A stretch of 64,000 nt of DNA from Streptomyces cahuitamycinicus (GTDB taxonomy: Bacteria; Actinomycetota; Actinomycetes; Streptomycetales; Streptomycetaceae). Shown piece after piece: positions 54,235 to 62,876 of the stretch. Location of the stretch: contig NZ_POUC01000001.1 in assembly GCF_002891435.1 (NCBI RefSeq), positions 1 through 64,000 of the forward strand. Direction: 5' to 3'. Made by a program: the position numbers and the translations under genes. Each line of letters opens with the position of its first letter. Position 1 is the first letter of the stretch. Below the pieces are notes generated by a model, which saw only the letters and a list, made by a program, of their open reading frames with translations, was not told the DNA's origin and searched no databases.

Positions 54235-55050
54235 TCAGGGCAGGTGTGACAGCAGTAGCTCGGTGAGACGTTCGGGCGTACGGAGTGGCAGGTAGTGGTC
54301 GGCGTCCGGGACCGTCTCGCCGCGGGCACCGGAGATGTCGGTGACAAGTCGTCCGGCGATCACCACGATCTCCGGGTGGTCGCGGTCACCGTGGATGACC
54401 AGCGTCGGCGCGAGGATGTCTGCCAGGTGTGGTTCGGCATCACGGCCCGGGGAGAGGACGCAGTGCTGTTCGTTCACGACTCGCCGCTTGGCGTTCGAGG
54501 CGACCATCGTCTCGATGAGCTCTCCTCCGGGAGCCGTACGGCCCATGGCTGCCCAGATCGTCAGTTCCAGCTCGGCCAGGGTGGCCGTATCACGCTTGCG
54601 CCGGGCCGTGGCATAGGCCGACAACTCAGGGCGCTGCGGCCAGACGTGACCGCTGACCGAGGCACCGACCAGGGCCAGCGCGGCGACCCGCTCCGGGTGG
54701 GCGAGGGCGAAATCGAGCGCGCTCTCCCCGCCCATACTCACCCCGACCAGCGCGGCTCGACGAAGCCCGAAGTGGTCAAGTACGGCGCCCAGATCCTCGA
54801 CATCGCTGAACGGCTTGCTCGGAGGTGTGGCGCCTCCCAGCCCGCGGGCGTCGTAGCGGATCACGTCGTGGTGGCGGGCCAACTCGGGAACGACGGCGTC
54901 CCACAGGCGGGAGTCCATGCCGGCACCGTGCAGTAGCACAACCGGGCTTCCGGTGCCACCACGCTCAGCCCAAAGCCGACCGCCGTCCGGGGTGGGAATG
55001 CGGACTTCCCGTGGAGGCCCGTCAGATCGTTCGTCAGCGCTGGCTATCAC
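54235..55050 (-). CDS. alpha/beta fold hydrolase
   Basis: A 271-residue hydrolase. The nucleophile elbow is GVSMGGESA, the oxyanion segment VVLLHGAGMD and the catalytic His lies in PDADHYLPLRTPE; the acid is probably the Asp in VIHGDRDHP. No signal peptide is seen, so it is cytoplasmic. The closest class is the broad 3-oxoadipate enol-lactonase/esterase group; the substrate is unknown. The start is GTG 55050. It is a single-gene unit divergent from the next secreted-protein gene. Confidence 0.85.
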   Translation of the reverse strand: MIASADERSDGPPREVRIPTPDGGRLWAERGGTGSPVVLLHGAGMDSRLWDAVVPELARHHDVIRYDARGLGGATPPSKPFSDVEDLGAVLDHFGLRRAALVGVSMGGESALDFALAHPERVAALALVGASVSGHVWPQRPELSAYATARRKRDTATLAELELTIWAAMGRTAPGGELIETMVASNAKRRVVNEQHCVLSPGRDAEPHLADILAPTLVIHGDRDHPEIVVIAGRLVTDISGARGETVPDADHYLPLRTPERLTELLLSHLP

Positions 55051-55281
55051 GTGGCGATCATTTCAGAGCGTTCAACCGGGATGCCACGTTCGAAGAGGAC
55101 GCCGGCCCGGCGGCGCGTGAGCCGGCGCCTTTGGCGACCTTCATGCGCAGCCGTGCAGATATTGCCTTGGGCTCCCGGCGCGGCGGTCGGCACCCGTCGT
55201 GGAATCACCCGCCGTGACAGCGGAGACTTTCGTCAACGTGTCTGAGTGCGTCTCGGCGAATCCCCGGGGGGCATGCGTTGC

Positions 55282-55297
55282 CCTGACATGTGTCAGG
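55282..55297. promoter_or_regulatory. Palindrome CCTGACA-TG-TGTCAGG
   Basis: A 7-base inverted repeat with a 2-base spacer, 85 bases before the Tat-secreted protein gene. It matches the core of the repeat at 54006-54043, also upstream of a secreted-protein gene. A weaker relative (TGACCTGTCAGG) is at 55935-55946 before the next secreted-protein gene. The rest of the 331-base gap (55051-55381) has no gene. Confidence 0.6.
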
Positions 55298-55381
55298 AGT
55301 TCAGCACCCGCCCCCTCGCTAGGGTCTGTCCACGGCGCTGCCCGCAAGGTCAGCACCTTCACTTTCGACGAGGGGGAACCC

Positions 55382-55852
55382 ATGAGTCGCTCCATGGACC
55401 GCAGGACTCTTCTGAGGTCGGCCGGGTCCGCGGCGGTAGCGGGATCGCTGGGCGCGCTGGGTGCCGCTGCGCTCGCCACACCCGCGCACGCTGCATCCGC
55501 AACGATCAACACCGACCAGGTGATGGCCACCACCAATCGCGTGACCCACGCCCCCAACCAGCGCGGAACCATCGGCATCGAGCTCCGCTCCGGCCACTAC
55601 AACGGCTACCAGTACGGCTGGGGACGGCTCGTCGGGTCCGGCTGGGATCTGCGGGGCTGGATCTGGCTCGACATCAGCAGGGACGGCGGCAGAACCTGGT
55701 CCTTCGCCGACGGCACCTATCTGTCGGACGGCACCGGCTATGCGCACACGTCCGGGTGGCTCACCCAGTCCGACCCGAACTACGTGTTCAGGGCCAGCTA
55801 TGACAGCAACTTCAGGGCGGTCAACCCGTACCTCCAGAGCGGAATCTGGTAG
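55382..55852 (+). CDS. Tat-secreted protein of unknown function
   Basis: A 156-residue exported protein. The signal peptide has the twin-arginine motif MDRRTLLRSAG followed by a hydrophobic segment and the cleavage site TPAHA-A near residue 37. The mature part is rich in Gly, Tyr and Trp with GWGRLVGSGWDLRGWIWLDI and DGGRTWSFADGTYLSD, suggesting a beta-rich fold similar to small secreted sheet proteins. ATG 55382 has AGGGGGAA upstream. Family not recognised. Confidence 0.7.
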   Translation: MSRSMDRRTLLRSAGSAAVAGSLGALGAAALATPAHAASATINTDQVMATTNRVTHAPNQRGTIGIELRSGHYNGYQYGWGRLVGSGWDLRGWIWLDISRDGGRTWSFADGTYLSDGTGYAHTSGWLTQSDPNYVFRASYDSNFRAVNPYLQSGIW

Positions 55853-56128
55853 CAGCCGTCCGGTCGGCGGCGGCTCCCGGTCGCAGGCCGCCATGGGGAC
55901 CGTCCCGCCCGCAGCCGTGGGCCGCCGGCAGCGGTGACCTGTCAGGGGTGCACTGCTCCGGCGCCACGGTCGATCTCGGCAGCGCGGTTCTCCAGCGGTG
56001 CAGTCCACTTCACGGAGGCCTCGTCCGAAGTCGGCGTCCACTCCACCCACTCAAAGCTTTTCGAGCGAGACCGACTCGGTGCGTCCTTGCCGGCCGCACA
56101 CCACCAACTCCACCCCAGGGGGAACATT

Positions 56129-56515
56129 TTGAAAGCACCCACGCGCAAGCTCTCGGCCCTCGTCACCGGAGTGGCACTCACCGCACTGGGCACCGTCTTC
56201 TCCGGCACGGCCGAGGCGGCCGATCCGTGCTGGTGGGGCGATGGCGGCATGCGCATGTACTGCAACAACGTCTCCGGGGCCACCGTCTACGCCACCCCCG
56301 ACACCAGCCGTCCCGTCGGCAAGATGTACTCGAACCCGAGTTGGTTCGAGTGCCGCAGGGACACCGGTGCCTACGTCGGCGGCCCGCACCCGAACCGGTG
56401 GCTCTGGACGCAGGCCGACAACGGCAAGTGGGGCTGGATGAAGGACACGGACATCTACAGCGAGACCGACCCGGTGCCCACGCACATCGGCAACGGCATC
56501 CCCCAGCCCTGCTGA
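56129..56515 (+). CDS. small secreted protein, unknown function
   Basis: A 128-residue exported protein. The start is probably TTG 56129, with GGGGGAAC four bases upstream; no ATG or GTG fits. The signal peptide KAPTRKLSALVTGVALTALG to TAEA (about 29 residues) is followed by a mature domain with four cysteines in ADPCWW, MYCNNV, WFECRRD and the final PQPC, and a WTQADNGKWGWMKDTDI segment like an SH3-type beta repeat. It forms a group with the two other secreted-protein genes upstream. Confidence 0.65.
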   Translation: MKAPTRKLSALVTGVALTALGTVFSGTAEAADPCWWGDGGMRMYCNNVSGATVYATPDTSRPVGKMYSNPSWFECRRDTGAYVGGPHPNRWLWTQADNGKWGWMKDTDIYSETDPVPTHIGNGIPQPC

Positions 56516-56688
56516 CTCCGGCACCTCGACCGCCCGGCCGTCTGCGAGCGTCTCATCACACTCGGAGGCGGCCGACGCGCGCTCCGGGAGTGCACGTCGA
56601 TCTGCCACCAGCTCTGGGCGATCTGGGCGCAGTTCGGCTGTATCAGCCCTGCGGCCTCGCGTCCCAGCCGCGGCGACGGCCTGCTCAT

Positions 56689-57471
56689 TCAAGCGGACAG
56701 CACTGCCGCGAGGCCCTCTTGCAGATCCTTGACGAAATACCCGGGAACCTCCAGCGACGGGAAATGTCCCCCGTTTTCGGGTGACCTCCATCGGACAATC
56801 TGCCGGTACCGCTCCTGCGCCCAGGGGCGTGGGCACTTCTCGATGTCGCGGGGATACATAGTGATGGCTGACGGGACGTCGACCCGAAGTTCGGGGGATG
56901 CGACCAGGACGCAGGCGAGTGCGAGCCGCGACAGTTCACCACCGGAGAGCGAGCCGAGCAGGCGGTCGCGGGCGATCCCGGCCAGCCCGAGTCCGTGCAT
57001 GGCGGCGTCGACGCGGGCGTCCGCCTGGTATCCGCCGCGTTCCTCGTACGCGATCAGCAGCTCACCGTCCGCGTCGAGATCCTCGTCCGACGCGTCGGCG
57101 AGCGACTCCTCTGCTGCACGGAGCCTTCGCTCCATAGCGCGAAGGTCGGTCAGGGCCAGGTCGACGGCGTCCTGCACGGTGCGGGAGGGATCGAGGTCGA
57201 GGGTCTGTGCGAGGTGGCCGGTGCCGCCGGGAAAGCTGACGGTGATCTCCCCCGTGTCCGGCCGCTCGGCAGCGGCGAGCAGCCGCAGCAGTGTGGACTT
57301 GCCGGCGCCGTTCTCGCCGATGACAGCGGCCTTCTCGCCTGGGCGGACGGTGAAGGAGACCTGATCGAGGACGGTTCGGGTGCCATAGGTCTTGGTGACG
57401 TCCGTGATCGACAGCTGGGTCACGGCAGCGGAGGCGACGGTGGGCAGGGTGAAACGGGCGCGGTCGCGCAT
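56689..57471 (-). pseudogene. ABC-F protein truncated and fused to an epoxide hydrolase tail
   Basis: A 260-codon in-frame chimera. Residues ~20-195 are the first ATPase domain of an ABC-F protein (antibiotic-resistance type): VIGENGAGKSTLLRLLAAAE is Walker A, GSLSGGELSRLALACVLVASPE is the signature. Exactly where LLLLDEPTNHLD should follow, sequence switches to RVDVPSAITMYPRDIEKCPR and ends GGHFPSLEVPGYFVKDL, the C-terminus of an epoxide hydrolase including its catalytic His. A deletion of the second ATPase domain and most of a neighbouring hydrolase gene explains it. Walker B is lost, so it cannot hydrolyse ATP normally. Start ATG 57471 is weakly supported. Confidence 0.8.
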
Positions 57472-57540
57472 ATGACTTGTCCTGGTGGCATGCGAAGGGT
57501 CTACGGGCAGCAGAGACGGCGGCATCGACCGTGCCCGGAC

Positions 57541-57564
57541 TCAGACGAAGAAGAGGAAAGCCAT
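57541..57564 (-). CDS. 7-residue leader peptide MAFLFFV
   Basis: ATG GCT TTC CTC TTC TTC GTC TGA lies 70 bases upstream of the ABC-F/hydrolase chimera. The promoter -10 (57576-57571) ends about seven bases before the ATG, so the transcript would start at or next to it and be leaderless. Short leaders with aromatic residues are known upstream of ABC-F and other ribosome-protection genes, where drug-stalled ribosomes relieve attenuation. Function here is inferred. Confidence 0.6.
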   Translation of the reverse strand: MAFLFFV

Positions 57565-57570
57565 ACCCCC

Positions 57571-57600
57571 ACCGTAACAAGACGGACCGTCTCGCCTCAA
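57571..57600 (-). promoter_or_regulatory. Promoter of the ABC-F leader
   Basis: On the minus strand TTGAGG (57600-57595), 18 bases, then TACGGT (57576-57571). AGACGG-T-CCGTCT, an inverted repeat inside the spacer, could bind a regulator. The remaining gap to 57862 has an inverted TTGAG...CTCAA at 57784-57800 near the binding-protein gene. Confidence 0.5.
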
Positions 57601-57862
57601 CTCGTTTGCGGCACGCCGGGCACGAGCGCGGCGACGAGGCCGACGTCGACCGGTCGATCGCGGCGATCGCGCGACCGGCGCGGGCGTCGTAACCCTGGTG
57701 ACGCTGGCCTCTTCCACACCTTCCGTATCGAGTGATCGCACCCAATCGAAAAACTGTGCGTTTCGTGCTTTTCCGGACTTCATTTGAGATCTAACCTCAA
57801 GTACAGATGGCGGGCGATGGCCGGCCAGTCGACCACCGCCGCCTGTACGAGCGGAGGCGGAG

Positions 57863-59110
57863 ATGAAAGCGTCGATACGACGGTCCGCGATCTTCGCGAG
57901 CGCGGCCGCTCTCGCGATAGCCGTGTGCGGCACGACGGGCACCGCCCAGGCCGAGCCGGGCGATGGTGAGCTCCAGTTCGGCTACGTCCTGCCGGAGACG
58001 GGACAGCTGGCCTATCTCGGCCCGCCGCAGATCGAGTCGCTGAAGTTCGCGATAGAGAAGATCAACGATGCCGGCGGGGTCCTGGGCAAGTCGGTGCCGA
58101 CCGTGGTCTCCAGTGACGAGGCGGGCCAGGAGGCCGTTGCGGCACAGTCTGCGGACAGGGTCCTGGCGGCAGGCGTGGACGCCGTCATCGGCGCTGCGGC
58201 GTCCGGCATGTCGCTGGCGTTCATCGACCGGGTGACCGGTGCGGGCGTCGTGCAGTGCTCGGGGTCGAACACCGCGCCGACCTTCACCGACTACGAGGAC
58301 GACGGCTTCTACTTCCGTACCGTCCCGAGCGACGCGTTGCAGGGGCCCATCCTGGCCGATGTCGTCCGCGACGACGGTCACGACCGGGTGGCTCTGGTCG
58401 CCCGGGCGGATGACTACGGGCGCGGCCTGATGGAGGCCACCCGCGAGACGCTGGAAGAGCGCGGTGCGACGGTGACGCTGGCCGAGACCTACGACCCGAA
58501 GGCGACCAACTTCGACCAAGTCGTCCAGCAGGTGGAGAACTCCAGGCCGGATGCCGCCGTGGTGATCGCCTTCGAGGAGGGCACCCAGATTCTGCAGGGC
58601 ATGATCGAGTCCGGACTCGGGCCCGACCAGATCGGCGTCTACGGCGCCGACGGACTGCGCAGCGAGGAACTGCCCTCGCTGGTCGCCCCGGGCCAGCCCG
58701 AGAGGCTCTCCGGGATGAAGGGGACCGCGCCGGCCTCGGCGTCGAACGAGCAGTACGTGAAGGACCTCCAGGAATTCGCGCCGGATCTGAAGGAGCTGCA
58801 GTTCGCACCGCAGGTGTTCGACTGCGCGACGACGATCGCGCTCGCCGCAGAGAAGGCGGAGTCCGACGATCCCGGCGACTACGTCAAGGAGATGAACGGG
58901 ATCACCAAGGACGGCGAGAAGTGCAACTCCTTCGCCGCCTGCAAGGAGCTGCTCGCCGACGGCAGGGACATCGACTACGACGGTGTGAGCGGTCCGCTCG
59001 ACTTCACCGACAAGGGCGAACCGGGCCAGGCGTCGATCGAGGTGTACGGCTACGACGACGAAGGAAAGCTGCAGACCCTGCGTACCGAGACCAGCAGGGC
59101 CGAGGAGTGA
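57863..59110 (+). CDS. branched-chain amino acid-type ABC substrate-binding protein (LivK-like)
   Basis: A 415-residue periplasmic-binding-type protein of the Leu/Ile/Val or amide family. The export signal spans residues ~1-31 (MKASIRRSAIFASAAALAIA, VCGTTGTAQA); the Cys lacks a standard lipobox, so it may be a free or atypical lipoprotein. Mature features: FGYVLPETGQLAYLGPPQI at the start of the first lobe, EKINDAGGVLGKSV, and VYGYDDEGKLQTL at the end. GGAGGCGGAG precedes ATG 57863. Its permease and ATPase genes lie on the opposite strand, convergent. Confidence 0.85.
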   Translation: MKASIRRSAIFASAAALAIAVCGTTGTAQAEPGDGELQFGYVLPETGQLAYLGPPQIESLKFAIEKINDAGGVLGKSVPTVVSSDEAGQEAVAAQSADRVLAAGVDAVIGAAASGMSLAFIDRVTGAGVVQCSGSNTAPTFTDYEDDGFYFRTVPSDALQGPILADVVRDDGHDRVALVARADDYGRGLMEATRETLEERGATVTLAETYDPKATNFDQVVQQVENSRPDAAVVIAFEEGTQILQGMIESGLGPDQIGVYGADGLRSEELPSLVAPGQPERLSGMKGTAPASASNEQYVKDLQEFAPDLKELQFAPQVFDCATTIALAAEKAESDDPGDYVKEMNGITKDGEKCNSFAACKELLADGRDIDYDGVSGPLDFTDKGEPGQASIEVYGYDDEGKLQTLRTETSRAEE

Positions 59111-59132
59111 CGAGGAGGACCGACAGCGGGAA

Positions 59133-59873
59133 TCAGCGCACGCGGGCGAGTGTGCCGAGGTAGAGCTCGATTACCTTCTCGTCGTGCAGGAGGGCCGTGC
59201 CCGTGCCGGAGTACGCGTTGCGGCCCTGGTCGAGGACGTAGCCGCGGTCGCAGAGCTGCAAGCACCTGCGGGCGTTCTGCTCGACCATGAGCACGGCGAC
59301 ACCCGCACTGTTGATCATTCTGCACCGGTCGAAGACGTGGTCCTGGTGCAGTGGTGACAGGCCGGCCGACGGCTCGTCGAGCAGCAGCAGCTGCGGCTCC
59401 ATCATCAGGGCCCGGGCCATCGCGAGCATCTGGCGCTCGCCGCCCGACATGGCGCCGGCCTTCTGCTTGCGGCGGTCGGCCAGCAGGGGGAAGAGTTCCT
59501 CGACCGCCGCGACCCGCCGCGTGTGGTCCTTGGGCCGTAGATAGACGCCCATCCGCAGGTTCTCCTCGACGGTCAGTGTGGGGAACACGTTCTGCAGCTG
59601 CGGCACATAGCCCACGCCCCTCCGGACCAGCTCGTGCGCGGGCTGTCCTGTCACGTCCTCGCCGCGCAGCCGCACCGTCCCGCCGCGTACCCGAAGCAGC
59701 CCGAAGACGGCCTTGACCAGGGTCGACTTGCCGGCGCCGTTGGGGCCGATCACGCCGACCACCTCGCCCGGCCGCACCTCGACGCTGCATCCGCGCAGTA
59801 CATCGACGCCCGGCACGTAGCCGGCGACGATCTCGTCGGCCGCCAGCACCGGTACCTGCTCCTCTGCGGACAT
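59133..59873 (-). CDS. livF: ABC transporter ATP-binding protein, LivF-like
   Basis: A 246-residue ATPase. Walker A GPNGAGKST, Q-loop YVPQLQNVFPTLTVEENL, signature MSGGERQMLAMAR, Walker B LLLLDEPSAGL and the H-loop replaced by MVEQNAR, as is typical of LivF. Last gene of the livHMGF operon; the start ATG 59873 lies two bases after the livG stop. The C-terminus is short, as in LivF proteins. A much longer frame running upstream through livG is an artefact. Confidence 0.88.
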   Translation of the reverse strand: MSAEEQVPVLAADEIVAGYVPGVDVLRGCSVEVRPGEVVGVIGPNGAGKSTLVKAVFGLLRVRGGTVRLRGEDVTGQPAHELVRRGVGYVPQLQNVFPTLTVEENLRMGVYLRPKDHTRRVAAVEELFPLLADRRKQKAGAMSGGERQMLAMARALMMEPQLLLLDEPSAGLSPLHQDHVFDRCRMINSAGVAVLMVEQNARRCLQLCDRGYVLDQGRNAYSGTGTALLHDEKVIELYLGTLARVR

Positions 59874-59875
59874 GG

Positions 59876-60775
59876 CTACTCCTCCTCGCCCTGGTCGTCG
59901 GTCGCCTCCGGTTCGCCTTGTTCGTCGGTCGCCTCCGGCTCGTCGTGCCGCTTGCCCAGGTAGGCGTCCACGACGGCGGCGTTCCGGCCGATCGTGTGCG
60001 GTGGGCCCTCGGCCACCAGGCGGCCGTCGGCCATGACGGCCACCCAGTCGCTGATGCCCATCACCACGTCCATGTCGTGCTCGACGAAGCACACCGTCAG
60101 CCCCTCGTCCCGCAGCCGCGTGATGTGTCCGAGCAGCGACTGGACCAGCGCGGGGTTCACCCCGGCCATCGGTTCGTCGAGCAGGAGCATCACCGGCCGG
60201 GTCATGAGCGCGCGGGCCAGTTCCAGCAGTTTGCGCTGCCCGCCGGAGAGCGTGCCGGCGAAGTCGTCGCGCAGGGGCCCGAGCCGGAACCGGTCCAGCA
60301 GTTCGTCGGCCCGGCGCTCGGACTCCCGCTCCTGCCCGCGCCACAGCGGTCGCAGCAGGGCGGGCAGGGCCCCTTCGCCGCGTTGCCCGGGTGCGGCGAG
60401 CAGCAGGTTCTCCAGCACAGTGAGCCGGGCGAGCGCTCTGGAGAGCTGGAACGTTCGGACCAGTCCCCGGCGCGCCACCCGGTGTGCCGGGGAGCCGGTG
60501 AGCGGCCGCCCCTCGAACGACCATCGGCCGCCGTCGGCCCGGTCGAACCCGCTCACCACGTTGAACAACGTGGTCTTTCCGGCGCCGTTGGGGCCGATGA
60601 GCGCTGTGATGACGCCACGCTGCACCTCAAGGTGCTCGACCCGCACGGCGACCAGACCGCCGAAGGTGCGGGTCACCTGGTCGAGGATCAGCAGGGGATC
60701 GGGCTTGCGCACCCCCGGCTCGGGATCGATCGCGGAGAGCCGGCCCGGGTGGGGCACGACCGGGTCAGCGGCCAC
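59876..60775 (-). CDS. livG: ABC transporter ATP-binding protein, LivG-like
   Basis: A 299-residue ATPase. Walker A GPNGAGKTT, signature LSGGQRKLLELAR, Walker B VMLLLDEPMAGVNP and the switch His in FVEHDMDVVMGIS. The last ~20 residues are an acidic tail built from two copies of a nine-residue unit (EPEATDEQG, EPEATDDQG) encoded by a 27-base tandem repeat at about 59883-59940. Start GTG 60775 overlaps the end of livM by 11 bases. Second-to-last gene of the liv operon. Confidence 0.88.
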   Translation of the reverse strand: MAADPVVPHPGRLSAIDPEPGVRKPDPLLILDQVTRTFGGLVAVRVEHLEVQRGVITALIGPNGAGKTTLFNVVSGFDRADGGRWSFEGRPLTGSPAHRVARRGLVRTFQLSRALARLTVLENLLLAAPGQRGEGALPALLRPLWRGQERESERRADELLDRFRLGPLRDDFAGTLSGGQRKLLELARALMTRPVMLLLDEPMAGVNPALVQSLLGHITRLRDEGLTVCFVEHDMDVVMGISDWVAVMADGRLVAEGPPHTIGRNAAVVDAYLGKRHDEPEATDEQGEPEATDDQGEEE

Positions 60776-61757
60776 TGAGCAGCATCTCCTTCCGGCTGCC
60801 GAGGATGCCCTGTGGCCGGAACGCGACCAGCAGGACGAGGGCGACCCCGACCAGGGCGAAGCGCACCGCGCCTACCTCCGAGGTGCTGATGAGGTCCGGC
60901 GAGATGTACTCCGCGCCGATGGCCTGGCGCAGCGCGCTGTCGAGGAAGCTGAGGACGAACCAGAACAGGATCGAGCCGACGACCGGCCCGAGGATCCGCC
61001 CGGCGCCCCCGAGTACGAGCAGCGTGTACAGGAAGAACGTGACGCCCGGGTCATAGTTGTCCGGGTTCACGGACTGCACCTGGATGGCCTGCATCATGCC
61101 CGCGACCGCCCCGATGACGCCGCCCAGCGCGAGGCTTTGCATCTTGTAGGCGTAGACGTTCTTGCCGAGGCTGCGCGCGGCGATCTCGTCCTCCCGGATC
61201 GACCGGATCACCCGGCCCCAGGGACTGTGGATCAGCAGGGCGAGCAGGCCTCCGACCACGAGCACCAGCGCCCATCCGACGATCATCACCCAGAGGTCGC
61301 GGGAGCTGAACCTCACGAGCCACACGCCGTAGGTGCCGGGCTCGATGGGGCTGAGTGCGTAGAAGTCGTTGGCGAAGCGCTGCAGTCCGAACACCCCGCC
61401 GGTGACCGGCTCGGCCCAGCTGGACCGGTAGAAGAGCCGTAGCGTCTCGCCCGCCGCGATCGTGGTGATCGCCAGGTAGTCGGCGCGCAGTCGCAGGGTG
61501 GGCAGGCCGAGCAGCAGGGCCAGCACGACCGCGCAGGCCATTCCGCCCAGGACGCCGAGCCACATCGGGCCGTCGTACGTCGACACGGTGATGGCCAGTC
61601 CGTAGCCGCCGACCAGCATGAAGCCGACCTGGCCGAAGTTCAGCAGGCCGGTGTAACCGAAGTGCAGGTTCAGTCCCATCGCGGCGAGCGCGTAGACGGC
61701 GGCGATGGGGCCGATTCCCGAACGCAGGGCGTCGGAGACGATGGCCGAGAAGTCCAT
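60765..61757 (-). CDS. livM: ABC transporter permease, LivM-like
   Basis: A 330-residue permease with about nine hydrophobic helices, starting DALRSGIGPIAAVYALAAMG. The LivM signature region NLHFGYTGLLNFGQVGFMLV is clear, as is the cytoplasmic EDEIAARSLGKNVYAYK loop that contacts the ATPases. ATG 61757 follows livH after 10 bases; the longer frame upstream is serine-rich artefact. Together with LivH it forms the membrane channel for an amino acid or amide. Confidence 0.9.
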   Translation of the reverse strand: MDFSAIVSDALRSGIGPIAAVYALAAMGLNLHFGYTGLLNFGQVGFMLVGGYGLAITVSTYDGPMWLGVLGGMACAVVLALLLGLPTLRLRADYLAITTIAAGETLRLFYRSSWAEPVTGGVFGLQRFANDFYALSPIEPGTYGVWLVRFSSRDLWVMIVGWALVLVVGGLLALLIHSPWGRVIRSIREDEIAARSLGKNVYAYKMQSLALGGVIGAVAGMMQAIQVQSVNPDNYDPGVTFFLYTLLVLGGAGRILGPVVGSILFWFVLSFLDSALRQAIGAEYISPDLISTSEVGAVRFALVGVALVLLVAFRPQGILGSRKEMLLSGR

Positions 61758-61767
61758 GGCACACCCC

Positions 61768-62763
61768 TCACCCGACGCGTTCGGCCCGGCCGAGGATGCC
61801 CTGCGGCCGGACGAGGAGGACGAGGATGAGGACGAGCAGCGCCCACGCGTACTGCAGGTCGACCGGGAACCACAGGGTGGACATCTGGGCGACGATGCCG
61901 ATGACGAGGCTGCCGACCATCGCACCGTAGGCGGAGCCGAGGCCGCCCAGGATGACCCCCGCGAACATGAGCAGCAGGAGCTTGAAGCCCATGTCCCAGG
62001 TGACGATCTCCACCAGGCCGAAGAAGACCCCGCCGAGCGCGGCCAGTCCGCCGCCGAGCATCCACACGAACAGCACCACCCGCTGGACGTCGATGCCCGA
62101 CGCCTCGGCGAGGTCGCGGTTGGCGGAGACGGCCCGGACGGCCGTGCCGATCCGTGTCTTCTGCAGGAGCGCGGCGACGCCGAGAAGCACCAGCACGGCG
62201 AGCAGGGTGACGGTGAGGTCCCGCGGGGTGATACCGGCCGGACCCAGGTCGATCGTGCTCTGGATGTCGTACTGCGCGTAGGAGGCGGGACGGGTTCCGT
62301 ACAGCACGAGGACGACGTGGCGCAGCAGCAGCGAGAGTCCGATGGTGACGATGAACATGTTGATCAGCCCGGTGCCCCGGGCCCGCAGCGGGCGCCAGAT
62401 GCCGCGATCGACCGCGCCGCCCAGCAGGGCGCCGAAGACCACCGCGGCGAGGGCTGCGGGGATCAGATGCCACCCGGGACCGGCCGGGGAGACGTTGAGG
62501 AAGAAGGCGAAGGTGGCGCCGATGGTGACGAACTCACCGTGCGCGAAGTTGATCAGGTGGATGGTGCCGAAGATCAGCGAGAGTCCCACCGATGTGATCG
62601 CGATGATCACTCCGAACTGGATACCGTCGATCAGCGCCTGCAGGGCGCGCGCGGCGAACGTGGGCCCGCGCGGGACTTCCTCACCCTGTGCCTGCGCGGA
62701 GGTCGCGGGCACCATCACGAGGACCAGGGCGAGGACCGGTACGAGCATCCGCTGATGACGCAT
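61768..62763 (-). CDS. livH: ABC transporter permease, LivH-like
   Basis: A 331-residue permease, first gene of the livHMGF operon. Residues 1-26 look like a signal sequence (LVPVLALVLVMVPATSAQAQ), an addition found in some actinobacterial and cyanobacterial LivH proteins. LivH features: TSVGLSLIFGTIHLINFAHG and the EAA-like AVSANRDLAEASGIDVQRVV. Start ATG 62763; the 113-base gap to the divergent methyltransferase should hold both promoters, though I see no strong hexamers. Confidence 0.9.
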   Translation of the reverse strand: MRHQRMLVPVLALVLVMVPATSAQAQGEEVPRGPTFAARALQALIDGIQFGVIIAITSVGLSLIFGTIHLINFAHGEFVTIGATFAFFLNVSPAGPGWHLIPAALAAVVFGALLGGAVDRGIWRPLRARGTGLINMFIVTIGLSLLLRHVVLVLYGTRPASYAQYDIQSTIDLGPAGITPRDLTVTLLAVLVLLGVAALLQKTRIGTAVRAVSANRDLAEASGIDVQRVVLFVWMLGGGLAALGGVFFGLVEIVTWDMGFKLLLLMFAGVILGGLGSAYGAMVGSLVIGIVAQMSTLWFPVDLQYAWALLVLILVLLVRPQGILGRAERVG

Positions 62764-62876
62764 GATGGTTCCGGTATGTCACGGACATCCCCAATGAGCT
62801 CAGTGTAGATACAGGTCGGGGCGGTGACACAGGCAGCGGGCCACAGATGTGTCCCATGGGAAGCAGGGGGTGCGGG

